From NCBI RefSeq assembly GCF_030161435.1, contig NZ_BSSV01000006.1:62001-126000 (forward strand): a stretch of 64,000 bases of DNA. The letters run 5' to 3'. Of the stretch, positions 7,156 to 20,554 are shown in pieces. Origin of the DNA: Thalassotalea loyana. GTDB lineage: Bacteria > Pseudomonadota > Gammaproteobacteria > Enterobacterales > Alteromonadaceae. The position numbers and the translations under genes are program-made. The notes under the pieces are model-generated. The model was not told the origin of the DNA. It did not search any database and saw only the letters and a program-made list of their open reading frames with translations. Numbering within the stretch: position 1 is the stretch's first letter; every line of letters begins with the position of its first letter.

Positions 7156-8190
7156 TTATTTTCCACCGTTAGCAATGATTTGACGAGCTATGTCGTCAGC
7201 AACTTCGCCTGTTGGTTTGTTTAACGTATCTGCTTTGCTGAATACATCTAATAAGGTGTCATAAATCTCTTCGACCTTACGTGTTGCTTTATCAACACAG
7301 TAATCTTCTTCAAACGATACGTTGATGATACCACCCGCATTAATAACGTAATCTGGTGCGTAAAGTATACCGCGTTCAACAAGTGCTTGATCATGACGAG
7401 GTTCAGCAAGTTGGTTATTCGCACAACCTGCAACGATTTTAGCTTTGATGCGATCAATGGTACTGTCATTGATTGTTGCACCTAATGCACAAGGCGCATA
7501 AATGTCTACGTCTTGGTCATAGATTTCATTCAAACCTACGATTTCTGCACCGTATTGTGTTGCAACTTTGTCTAAAGCTTCTTGGTTTAAATCAGTAACA
7601 ACTAGTTTTGCGCCAGCATTGTGTAGGTGTTCACAAAGATATAAACCGACACTACCTAAGCCTTGAATCGCAACACGCAATCCTGATAAGTCATCAGTAT
7701 TCAGTTTGTGTTTAACCGCAGCTTTAATGCCTAAAAAGGTACCAAGTGCGGTAAATGGTGCAGGATTACCACTTTTACCTTCAGTACCCGTAACAAAATC
7801 TGTTTCAGTATTTACGATCGCAATATCACCTGTCGTGATGTTAACGTCTTCAGCACTTACATAACGACCAGCTAAACCATTTAATGCACGACCAAATGCT
7901 TTGAATAGTTTCTCTGATTTAATCTTTTTGGCATCACCAATGATCACAGATTTACCACCACCCATAGAAAGGCCGGCCATCGCGTTTTTATATGTCATAC
8001 CCTTAGATAAACGCAACACATCTGTTATCGCTTCTTCGTCACTAGCGTAATCCCACATACGACAACCACCAACTGCTGGGCCAAGCTTAGTTGAATGAAC
8101 TGCAATTATAGCTTTTAAACCAGACTCATCATCGCTACAAAATACCACTTGTTCGTGGTTATCAAAGTCTTTTAAATCAAATAATGCCAC
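7156..8190 (-). CDS. ldh: Leucine dehydrogenase (Glu/Leu/Phe/Val dehydrogenase family)
   Basis: This is a 344-residue NAD-dependent amino-acid dehydrogenase that reversibly deaminates leucine, valine and isoleucine to branched 2-oxo acids in the cytoplasm. Substrate-binding and catalytic lysines are at residues 68 (MTYKNA) and 80 (MGGGKS), the same numbers as in Bacillus leucine dehydrogenase. The Rossmann fingerprint GLGSVG lies near residue 180, and NAGGIINVS is a conserved C-terminal element. Its length fits the family. It is monocistronic: a 200-bp gap separates it from the GNAT gene, and a bidirectional terminator follows. Preference among branched-chain substrates cannot be read from the sequence. 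Confidence 0.92.
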   Translation of the reverse strand: MALFDLKDFDNHEQVVFCSDDESGLKAIIAVHSTKLGPAVGGCRMWDYASDEEAITDVLRLSKGMTYKNAMAGLSMGGGKSVIIGDAKKIKSEKLFKAFGRALNGLAGRYVSAEDVNITTGDIAIVNTETDFVTGTEGKSGNPAPFTALGTFLGIKAAVKHKLNTDDLSGLRVAIQGLGSVGLYLCEHLHNAGAKLVVTDLNQEALDKVATQYGAEIVGLNEIYDQDVDIYAPCALGATINDSTIDRIKAKIVAGCANNQLAEPRHDQALVERGILYAPDYVINAGGIINVSFEEDYCVDKATRKVEEIYDTLLDVFSKADTLNKPTGEVADDIARQIIANGGK

Positions 8191-8393
8191 GGCATATTCT
8201 CCGATTATTGTGTTACTTAGACTTGATTATTATTCCTCATGTGAGGCTCTATTCTTAGTGACTAAGTAACTGATGTAATAATTGTGCGCACAATATCACT
8301 GAAAATTTTGTCGTGCTATAGCAAGTAAAGATAAAGTTTGGTTGAAAGTGTTCACATATAAGTACATTTGTGAAACCTTGACGAAAGAATATA

Positions 8394-8855
8394 CTAATGG
8401 CTTAAGAATTGCGCGGCGGCGTTCAGCTGAGTAAGTTTACAGGCCATTTTTTGAAAGGGCATACCCGCTTCCATATATACGCCACCTTGAGGCACAAAAT
8501 TCCGTTTTTGATATCTATTTACATCGTCCAATGGTGCATTGATAAAAACTTCTTGCAGTTCTAATTCTTGAGCGACTCGAATAAGTCCTTGGATAACGAC
8601 AGCATCGATATCTAAATGTCGATAATTAATTAATACAGCGATGCGGCTAATTTCACCCGTTGATTTAATTCTTCCCGTTGCTATTGGTTCTTGAGATTTA
8701 TCGTCACAAACAAGGATATGGAAGGCGGTTTTATCGTGGCGATCAAATTCAATGCGCTTAGGTATTCGCCATTCACAGACGAATACCTTCTCTCTCACAT
8801 TCTTTAATAATGGTTTAGCTTGTTGCCAATCTACGCGGCAGACACTATAACTCAT
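8394..8855 (-). CDS. GNAT family N-acetyltransferase
   Basis: This is a 153-residue protein starting at the ATG at 8855, whose start overlaps the roxA stop by 11 bp; an alternative start four codons upstream (8867) is possible. Features of the GNAT fold are a basic start followed by VREKVFVCEWRIPKRIEFD, a central ATGRIKSTGEISRIAVL (strand beta-4 with the acetyl-CoA pyrophosphate loop) and a C-terminal helix-strand pair. It resembles the ElaA/YjcF group, which has no firm substrate. Overlap with roxA suggests translational coupling, but a functional link to ribosome hydroxylation is speculative. Confidence 0.75.
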   Translation of the reverse strand: MSYSVCRVDWQQAKPLLKNVREKVFVCEWRIPKRIEFDRHDKTAFHILVCDDKSQEPIATGRIKSTGEISRIAVLINYRHLDIDAVVIQGLIRVAQELELQEVFINAPLDDVNRYQKRNFVPQGGVYMEAGMPFQKMACKLTQLNAAAQFLSH

Positions 8856-10005
8856 CGCTTTGATCAATATACCAGTAACCCATATTGATAAGCGTAGTTA
8901 ATAAGTTGACATTATTCAAAGAAGTGATGGAACTTTCTAATTCCATAGCGGTCAAAGGAGCACCGCGAGCTATCATTTTCGCTAATTCAATTGCATCGTC
9001 GCCCAAAACGAACTTATTGCCATTAACAAACAAACTTGCGTTATCACAGTTATATAGAGCTTTTATGCCTAACACTGGCTTTATAATTAAATCACCACTT
9101 GCTACAAGCTCTTCAAATGTTTGATGTGATATTTCTTCTTCCGGCTCAATAATTTCTAACGTGTGGTGGTTATGGGTGAGATAACCGCCAATAAAATTAT
9201 TAAAAAGCTTTCTGTCTTTTATTGCTTCCACCATAAAGGTTTGCAAACTGGCAATATCACTGTGAGTCAATTCTTCTGGCGCGTTTGTTGGCTTGCGTTT
9301 TGGGTCACCAAAACGTGCGGTACCTAGCTCGCGATCAATCATTAGATCAGCAAAGGTCGAAATTAACTCTTGTGAACTCGGTGCTTGGAAACCAACAGAA
9401 TAATTCAGTGCATTCTCAGTTGCGACACCGTCATGAGGGTGATTAGGCGGAATGTATAAAATATCGCCAGCCTCCGTAATTACATCGATAACAGGGGTAA
9501 ATGCACTGACTTGTTTTAGATCTTCATGTGGTACAAGCGTTTCCAATGATTCGTCTGGTAGACCAACTTTCCAGTGGCGTTTACCAAACCCTTGGATGAT
9601 GAAGACATCGTATTGATCTAGGTGAGGGCCGACACCACCATTTGGCGTAGAAAACGACACCATAACATCGTCTAATCGCCAGTTTGGCATAAAGCGAAAT
9701 GGCTCTAATAAAGCATGGGTTGCTTCAGACCAATTATTGGTAGCTTGAACAAGTAACGTCCAGTCTTTGTCGCCATAATCTTCAAAACTTTCAAATGGAC
9801 CATGTTCAACTGACCACATGTGATTTTCGCCTTTAGCAACGATACGTGATTCAATTTCTTCTTCCATAGCAAAACCGGCTAACTCTTCAGGCGAAACCGG
9901 ATCGATAAAGTTTTTAAAGCCACCTTTTATTAATAGTGGTTTTTTCTGCCAGTATTCTTTTAGAAAGCGCTCAGGTGTTAAATCACCCCAATCTAATTGG
10001 TTCAT
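8845..10005 (-). CDS. roxA: Ribosomal protein uL16 arginine hydroxylase RoxA (JmjC/cupin)
   Basis: This is a 386-residue Fe(II)/2-oxoglutarate oxygenase of the YcfD/RoxA family, which hydroxylates an arginine of ribosomal protein uL16. The JmjC iron ligands are visible: H128 and D130 in GPHLDQYD, and the distal His at 191 in NHPHDGVA. The C-terminal dimerisation/winged-helix region is present, and the length is close to the E. coli protein (373). The start at 10005 follows an AAGGA site, better than the in-frame ATG at 10029. It is downstream of purB, an arrangement echoing the purB-phoPQ-roxA region of E. coli, here without phoPQ. Confidence 0.9.
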   Translation of the reverse strand: MNQLDWGDLTPERFLKEYWQKKPLLIKGGFKNFIDPVSPEELAGFAMEEEIESRIVAKGENHMWSVEHGPFESFEDYGDKDWTLLVQATNNWSEATHALLEPFRFMPNWRLDDVMVSFSTPNGGVGPHLDQYDVFIIQGFGKRHWKVGLPDESLETLVPHEDLKQVSAFTPVIDVITEAGDILYIPPNHPHDGVATENALNYSVGFQAPSSQELISTFADLMIDRELGTARFGDPKRKPTNAPEELTHSDIASLQTFMVEAIKDRKLFNNFIGGYLTHNHHTLEIIEPEEEISHQTFEELVASGDLIIKPVLGIKALYNCDNASLFVNGNKFVLGDDAIELAKMIARGAPLTAMELESSITSLNNVNLLTTLINMGYWYIDQSDEL

Positions 10006-10031
10006 TTTGTGTTCCTTAATCTTTTCCATTA

Positions 10032-10064
10032 AAAAAGGGATCCTCTTAATTGAGATCCCTTTTT
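10032..10064 (-). terminator. purB terminator
   Basis: An 11-bp stem AAAAAGGGATC / GATCCCTTTTT with an 11-base loop lies between the purB stop and the roxA start, with a U-tract when read on the minus strand. Confidence 0.85.
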
Positions 10065-10113
10065 AACACAAATTCGTGCGGTATTAGGTTTAAAAATAAA
10101 CCTAATGAATTAT

Positions 10114-12130
<2,017 letters not shown>

Positions 12131-12139
12131 ACGTCCTCG

Positions 12140-13279
12140 CTATCGAATTAAGCTATTGATGATACCGCCACCAAGACAAACTTCGTCACGATAAAAAACG
12201 ACGGATTGACCTGGCGTAACGGAACTTTGTTGCTCATCGAATAGAATTTCATATTCGCCATCCGACAATGGAGTAACTGTACAAGCAACATCTTGTTGGC
12301 GATAACGTGTTTTAACGGTGCACTTAAATGGCGCTTCAACGTCTTTTCGGTCAACCCAGTGAAGTTGATTCGCTATTAAACCTTTTGAAAATAGGCGAGG
12401 GTGGTTGTGGCCTTGTCCAACAACCAAGACATTGCGGATAAGATCTTTTTCAACAACATACCATGGCTCATCACCTGCATTTGCTAAGCCACCAATGCGA
12501 AGGCCTTTACGTTGGCCAAGGGTATGGTACATAAGTCCATCATGCTCACCAATTACATCACCTTCAGCTGATTCAATTTTACCCGGTTGAGCAGGTAAGT
12601 ATTTTGCTAAAAAGTCTTTAAATTTGCGCTCGCCAATGAAACAAATACCAGTAGAGTCTTTTTTATCGTGAGTAATCAAATCGGCTTTTTCAGCAATAGC
12701 ACGAACTTCTGGCTTTTCAATATGCCCTACAGGGAATAATGTTTGGCCAACTTGTTTATCACTTAATGTATAAAGAAAGTAGCTCTGATCCTTGTTGCTA
12801 TCTAGACCTCGAATCATCGCCCACTGCCCATCTCTGAATTCGCGTTGGACATAGTGGCCTGTCGCAATATAGTCTGCGCCAAGGTCTTCACAGGCAAATT
12901 CTAGAAATGCTTTAAACTTAATTTCTTTATTGCACATAATATCTGGGTTAGGAGTACGTCCCGCTTTGTATTCTTCAAGGAAGTATTCAAATACGTTATC
13001 CCAGTATTCTGTAGCAAAATTAATCGTGTGGAGTTTAATACCGAGTTTTTCACACACTTCTTGCGCGTCTTTTAAATCTTCAGCAGCAGCACAATATTCA
13101 TCTGTGTCATCTTCTTCCCAGTTTTTCATGAAAAGGCCTTCAACTTGGTAGCCTTGTTCTTTTAGCAAGTAAGCAGAGACAGATGAGTCAACACCACCAG
13201 ACATACCAACGATAACTTTAGTTTCTCTTGGCTCATGATCTAGGGTTTGTGGTGCACGATATAAAGAAGATTCGGTCAT
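12140..13279 (-). CDS. mnmA: tRNA-specific 2-thiouridylase MnmA
   Basis: This is a 379-residue cytoplasmic enzyme that thiolates U34 of tRNA-Lys, -Glu and -Gln using sulfur relayed to it. The PP-loop GMSGGVDSS is at residues 25-33. The catalytic nucleophile is C116 in [12 protein letters not shown] and the persulfide cysteine is C213 in [10 protein letters not shown]. The C-terminal beta-barrel region is complete. Its length is similar to the E. coli protein (368). It follows nudJ by about 60 bp and is upstream of hflD. Confidence 0.97.
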   Translation of the reverse strand: MTESSLYRAPQTLDHEPRETKVIVGMSGGVDSSVSAYLLKEQGYQVEGLFMKNWEEDDTDEYCAAAEDLKDAQEVCEKLGIKLHTINFATEYWDNVFEYFLEEYKAGRTPNPDIMCNKEIKFKAFLEFACEDLGADYIATGHYVQREFRDGQWAMIRGLDSNKDQSYFLYTLSDKQVGQTLFPVGHIEKPEVRAIAEKADLITHDKKDSTGICFIGERKFKDFLAKYLPAQPGKIESAEGDVIGEHDGLMYHTLGQRKGLRIGGLANAGDEPWYVVEKDLIRNVLVVGQGHNHPRLFSKGLIANQLHWVDRKDVEAPFKCTVKTRYRQQDVACTVTPLSDGEYEILFDEQQSSVTPGQSVVFYRDEVCLGGGIINSLIR

Positions 13280-13342
13280 TAATAATCACACAGCATTTTA
13301 AAAGGCGCGCATTATAGCATAGTGCCTTTTAATTTTAATAGC

Positions 13343-13819
13343 TTAGATATTACTTTTTAGGGTATTTAATTCTATTTTATTACCAGCAAGGTAGTCGTTA
13401 ATGCACTCAAGCACCATAGGGCTTCTGAGCTGGCTTTCTTTTGCTTTTATTTCTTGAGCGGTAAACCAATGGCAAGCGACAATATCATCATCTAATGGGC
13501 AAGTATCGGGAAATTCTTGAAGCTCAACCACGAAGCAAAATCGTAGAAAATATAGGTCGATATTGCTGTGGTTAAATGGTCGATGGAAATAGTAGATACC
13601 CGAAGCATATTCAGGGGTTACATCAAGGCCTGTTTCCTCCTTAACTTCTCTTTTGACAGCATCAATGAGATTTTCATTCGCTTCAACATGTCCCGCGGGT
13701 TGATTGTATACGGTGACGCCGTTATCAATTTCTTCAACGAGTAAATATTTATCGTCATAACGGATGACAGCAGCAACTGTAGTGTTGGGTTTAAATTGGT
13801 CGTTTAGATGATCGTTCAT
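13343..13819 (-). CDS. nudJ: NUDIX hydrolase, phosphatase NudJ
   Basis: This is a 158-residue protein with a complete NUDIX box: G43, E49, R57-E58, E61-E62 and G64 in GHVEANENLIDAVKREVKEE followed by TG. NudJ hydrolyses nucleoside di- and triphosphates and HMP-PP, the thiamine precursor. Position between rluE (7-base gap) and mnmA matches the E. coli order and supports the NudJ assignment over other NUDIX members. Confidence 0.92.
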   Translation of the reverse strand: MNDHLNDQFKPNTTVAAVIRYDDKYLLVEEIDNGVTVYNQPAGHVEANENLIDAVKREVKEETGLDVTPEYASGIYYFHRPFNHSNIDLYFLRFCFVVELQEFPDTCPLDDDIVACHWFTAQEIKAKESQLRSPMVLECINDYLAGNKIELNTLKSNI

Positions 13820-13826
13820 AAAATTC

Positions 13827-16878
<3,052 letters not shown>

Positions 16879-16896
16879 TCCGTTAGTTCACGAAAC

Positions 16897-16927
16897 AAAA
16901 AAGCTAGCCTAATGGCTAGCTTTTTTT
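16897..16927. terminator. icd terminator (also usable for queC)
   Basis: The stem AAAAAAGCTAGCC / GGCTAGCTTTTTT with a TAAT loop is near perfect and followed by more T. The flanking A-tract lets it also serve queC on the minus strand. Confidence 0.9.
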
Positions 16928-16953
16928 ATGTCTATTTTAGTTTAAATTTACAG

Positions 16954-17610
16954 CTACTCGTACGGAAGCGGATCTGTCACGTTATTTTTTTCAAACGCTT
17001 CAAGTCGCTCTTGGCAGGCACCACATTTACCGCATGCTTCCTCTCGTCCGTTGTAACAGGTCCAAGACTTACCATAGTCCAAGCCCATTTTTAAACCGTC
17101 GGTTAAAATTTCAATCTTATCATTATCGAGATAAGGGCAGTAAATTGTAACTGGTTCATAATTAGCGATTTGGCAAACATCACTCATTTTCTGAACAAAT
17201 TCAGGGCGGCAATCAGGATAAATTGCATGGTCACCAGAATGTGCGCCATAGTATACTTGGCTGGCCTCTTTAGACACGGCATAGCCAACAGCGAGTGATA
17301 ACAAAATCATGTTACGGTTTGGCACAACCGTTGATTTCATACTTTCTTCTTCGTAATGGCCTTCTGGAATTTCAATATCGTCTGTTAATGATGAACCAGC
17401 TAATAATTGATTAATAGCCGTAATATCTATTACTTTGTGTTCAATGTTGAGCTCTTGGCAAACAGCACGAGCATAATCAATTTCTTTTACATGTTTTTGC
17501 CCATAATCAAAGGTAAGGGCATAAACTTCTTTGCCATCTCTTAAGGCGCGGTTAAGTACGGTAAACGAATCCATACCACCTGAATAAATTACAACAACTT
17601 TTTCAGTCAT
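16954..17610 (-). CDS. queC: 7-cyano-7-deazaguanine (preQ0) synthase
   Basis: This is a 218-residue ATP-dependent enzyme converting 7-carboxy-7-deazaguanine to preQ0 in queuosine synthesis. The PP-loop motif SGGMDS is at residues 10-15. The zinc site is formed by C185, C193, C196 and C199 ([15 protein letters not shown]). It is divergent from queE, with about 105 bp between the starts. It converges on icd across a bidirectional terminator. Confidence 0.96.
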   Translation of the reverse strand: MTEKVVVIYSGGMDSFTVLNRALRDGKEVYALTFDYGQKHVKEIDYARAVCQELNIEHKVIDITAINQLLAGSSLTDDIEIPEGHYEEESMKSTVVPNRNMILLSLAVGYAVSKEASQVYYGAHSGDHAIYPDCRPEFVQKMSDVCQIANYEPVTIYCPYLDNDKIEILTDGLKMGLDYGKSWTCYNGREEACGKCGACQERLEAFEKNNVTDPLPYE

Positions 17611-17715
17611 TTAACGATCTCTTAGGGTATAATTAGCCAGTCGAGTCTAATCACTCGGCATGATTTAAAATATGTTGCTAATTTTACTGCAACTTTTCAA
17701 GAAGGCAAAAGCTAA

Positions 17716-18393
17716 GTGTCAAAACACAACTATAAAATCAATGAATTATTCGAAACTATCCAGGGTGAAGGTAGTTTTACTGGGCAACCGTCGATTTTTA
17801 TTCGTCTACAAGGTTGTCCAGTTGGTTGTAGCTGGTGTGATACAAAACATACCTGGGAAATTGATGATAGTTTACGTATTCCTGTCAATGACATGCTGAC
17901 TAAGAGTCAAGAAGATGAGCGTTGGGCTAATTTAACGCCACAAGATATGTTGCATGTTTTCAAAGATCGCGGTTTTAAAGCAAAACACATTGTGATAACG
18001 GGTGGTGAGCCATGTATGGTCGACCTCAATCCAATGTGTGAAGCATTTGAGGCTGAAGGGTTTTCCTGCCAAGTAGAAACTTCAGGGACCTTTGAGATTT
18101 TAGTGTCTACTGACTGCTGGGTTACAGTTTCGCCAAAAGTAAACATGAAGGGGGGCTATGCCATCCTACAAAGTGCCATGTCACGAGCGAATGAAATCAA
18201 GCACCCGGTTGCAACAGAGCAACATGTTGACGATTTAAAAGCCTTGTTGAAAAAGCATCAAGTCGAGCAAACGCCAGTTTACTTGCAACCCATCAGTCAA
18301 AAAGAACGTGCTACCAAACTAGCAATTGATACCTGTATTAAAAATAACTGGAGATTATCTGTTCAAGTTCACAAATATTTGGGGATTGAATAA
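17716..18393 (+). CDS. queE: 7-carboxy-7-deazaguanine synthase
   Basis: This is a 225-residue radical SAM enzyme that contracts 6-carboxytetrahydropterin to 7-carboxy-7-deazaguanine. The [4Fe-4S] cysteines are C34, C38 and C41 (CPVGCSWC), spaced C-x3-C-x2-C as in the E. coli-type QueE. ITGGEPCMVDL is the SAM-binding GGE motif, and the substrate-binding N-terminus is QGEGSFTGQPSIFIRLQGC. Translation starts at GTG 17716 with AAGGC upstream. With queC it covers two steps of the pathway; a canonical queD was not seen, though a PTPS-like protein occurs at 46.2 kb. Confidence 0.96.
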   Translation: MSKHNYKINELFETIQGEGSFTGQPSIFIRLQGCPVGCSWCDTKHTWEIDDSLRIPVNDMLTKSQEDERWANLTPQDMLHVFKDRGFKAKHIVITGGEPCMVDLNPMCEAFEAEGFSCQVETSGTFEILVSTDCWVTVSPKVNMKGGYAILQSAMSRANEIKHPVATEQHVDDLKALLKKHQVEQTPVYLQPISQKERATKLAIDTCIKNNWRLSVQVHKYLGIE

Positions 18394-18404
18394 GCTCTAT
18401 TGAA

Positions 18405-20483
18405 TTAATAGTCTATTTGGCGTTTAAACGGTGGCAAAGAGTCTAGTAAGTCTTTGCCATATCGTTTTGTAACAACGCGTCTATCTAACAACGTAATTTT
18501 ACCGCTATCTTTTTCATTTCTTAATAAACGACCACAAGACTGAATCAGTTTCTTTGATGTTTCTGGGACAGATAGCGCCATAAATGGATTTCCACCTTTA
18601 GCGGTGATGTATTCTGCGTGAGCTTCTTCTACTGGTGATGTTGGAACAGCGAAAGGCAACTTTGTAATAATTAAGTTTGTCAGTAATTTCCCGGGTAAAT
18701 CTAATCCTTCTGAAAAGCTTTGTGTACCGAATATAATGCTTGTAAGACCTTTTTCAATTCGGTTTTTGTGCAAATCAATAATAAACTGACGAGAGTGTTC
18801 TCCTTGGACACTTATCGACATTTTATGCTCTCTTCTAAGTGTCTTAGCAACTTGTTCCATTTGCCAGTATGAAGAAAACAGTACCAAACTTGCTTTCTCA
18901 TCTTTTAATAAGCTCGGTAGCTTCTCGGCAATTTCATCTGTGAATTTATCTGCACTGGGTTCGTAACTCATCGTTGGGACATGTAACAGCGCGTTTTGTT
19001 GATAATCGAATGGTGAATCTACATGTAAATATTGGCTACCATCATTAGTACCGAGGCCAGCTTGACGTTTAAAATGATCAAAGCTATTCAATGCGCGCAC
19101 CGTTGCGGAACAAAGTACGGCACCTTCACATTTAGACCATAAGTTGTCTTCTAATGTAAAACCCACTTCAATCGGGGATGCACTAACTATGATATCGGCT
19201 TTCTTTCCTTTTGACTGCTCAACCCACCGAGCGAGTGGCGCTGCCTTTTCGCTGTCTGTCTTTTGGAACATAAACCATAAGTTGTTGAAATTTTCGAGAC
19301 GCTGAATAAAGAAACCCGATTCTGCCAAAAGCGCTTCTGCAAGGTATGCTTTAGTATCGCCATCTTTAACCGACTCCATTAACGCATTGTACAACTTGTT
19401 CAATGCACTCAATGCTTTTTGACTAGCGTTTGTTAAATCTTCTGCCCAATGCTTCATCGTTTTGGGTATTACACCATGTTCGAAACGATATGCTGATTCT
19501 TGAGCAAAATAAACGGCGCTGTTAGTTTGTAAAAATTCGTTAACCTTCGTCATATCCGTCAAAATATCTGTCACATAATCGGCTAGCTTGATCGACGGTT
19601 CAATTGCACTTCGTTTATCAACTAGCTTAGCGATATTATCGCCACAGGCACTGATTTTACTGAGCCAATCGATTGAACCTTTTACCGCGATACTAGCACT
19701 AGAATGGTCACGCGTTACTTTTGGCAGGTGATGAGCCTCATCAATCACGTAAAAACAATCCTCTGGTTCAGGTAAAATTTTACCACCACCAAGCTCTAAG
19801 TCAGCGAGTAGCAAACTGTGATTAATAACGAGAACATCGGCCAATAACATGGCTTCTCTGGCAACATGAAAAGGGCAATTTTTATGTTCATCTAAATGTC
19901 GTAAACAACTGTGTTTATCCGATTGAATTTGTTGCCAAATGTAATGAGGGATGGGCGTAGACCATGAGTCAATATCGCCTTGCCAACTACCATCATTCAA
20001 TGCCTTATGCATCGCCTTTAATTCGGCTAAGTCATCTTCTTTTGGCTTTTCGGCAAAAGTAAAACCAACCTGTGCCTCAGACTCTTCATGACAGGCTAAC
20101 GCTAATTTTTGTCTGCAGACGTATCGTTGTCTACCTTTGACTAATGTAAACTGGAAATCTAATTTGCTGTGCTTTGATAAAAAGGGCAGGTCTTTGTCTA
20201 CTAATTGCTCTTGCAAGGCGACAGTTGCCGTAGAGATACATACCTTTTTCTTGCGTGCTAGCGCTAAAGGAATCGCTCCGAGGGAATAAGCAAGCGATTT
20301 ACCGGTTCCTGTCCCGGCTTCAATCGTAATGATTTTACGATCTTTCGCGTATTCTCCAGCTAGTGTTTTCGCTATTTCGGCTATTAATAAAGTTTGTTGT
20401 TTCCTAGGGGTAAAATTCTCTAAGCTTTCGCCAATTGCTTTGTATGACTTTCTAATGATTGTTTTAATTTTATCGCTTAACAT
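18405..20483 (-). CDS. dinG: ATP-dependent DNA helicase DinG
   Basis: This is a 692-residue XPD-like superfamily 2 helicase that unwinds D-loops, R-loops and forked DNA during repair. Walker A EAGTGTGKS is at residues 55-63, and the DEAH box is VIDEAHHLP. Cysteines for the iron-sulfur cluster are in GRQRYVCRQKLALAC and KHSCLRHLDEHKNCPF. The C-terminal helicase motifs FGTQSFSEGLDLPG and QSCGRLLRN are intact. Segments such as ALNSFDHFKRQAGL and HVDSPFDY favour DinG over YoaA. It is divergent from polB, and a LexA-like box lies 42 bp from its start, fitting damage induction. Confidence 0.92.
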   Translation of the reverse strand: MLSDKIKTIIRKSYKAIGESLENFTPRKQQTLLIAEIAKTLAGEYAKDRKIITIEAGTGTGKSLAYSLGAIPLALARKKKVCISTATVALQEQLVDKDLPFLSKHSKLDFQFTLVKGRQRYVCRQKLALACHEESEAQVGFTFAEKPKEDDLAELKAMHKALNDGSWQGDIDSWSTPIPHYIWQQIQSDKHSCLRHLDEHKNCPFHVAREAMLLADVLVINHSLLLADLELGGGKILPEPEDCFYVIDEAHHLPKVTRDHSSASIAVKGSIDWLSKISACGDNIAKLVDKRSAIEPSIKLADYVTDILTDMTKVNEFLQTNSAVYFAQESAYRFEHGVIPKTMKHWAEDLTNASQKALSALNKLYNALMESVKDGDTKAYLAEALLAESGFFIQRLENFNNLWFMFQKTDSEKAAPLARWVEQSKGKKADIIVSASPIEVGFTLEDNLWSKCEGAVLCSATVRALNSFDHFKRQAGLGTNDGSQYLHVDSPFDYQQNALLHVPTMSYEPSADKFTDEIAEKLPSLLKDEKASLVLFSSYWQMEQVAKTLRREHKMSISVQGEHSRQFIIDLHKNRIEKGLTSIIFGTQSFSEGLDLPGKLLTNLIITKLPFAVPTSPVEEAHAEYITAKGGNPFMALSVPETSKKLIQSCGRLLRNEKDSGKITLLDRRVVTKRYGKDLLDSLPPFKRQIDY

Positions 20484-20524
20484 TCGTTGAGCTATTCCCT
20501 ATAAAGGCGGCATCTAGTAAACTG

Positions 20525-20540
20525 CTGTATATAATACCAG
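20525..20540. promoter_or_regulatory. LexA-like SOS box between dinG and polB
   Basis: CTGTATATAATACCAG is CTGT-N8-CCAG with an AT-rich centre, one mismatch from the gammaproteobacterial consensus CTGT-N8-ACAG. It lies in the 71-bp divergent region between two genes that are both SOS-induced in E. coli. Confidence 0.75.
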
Positions 20541-20554
20541 TTTAATTTAGATTA

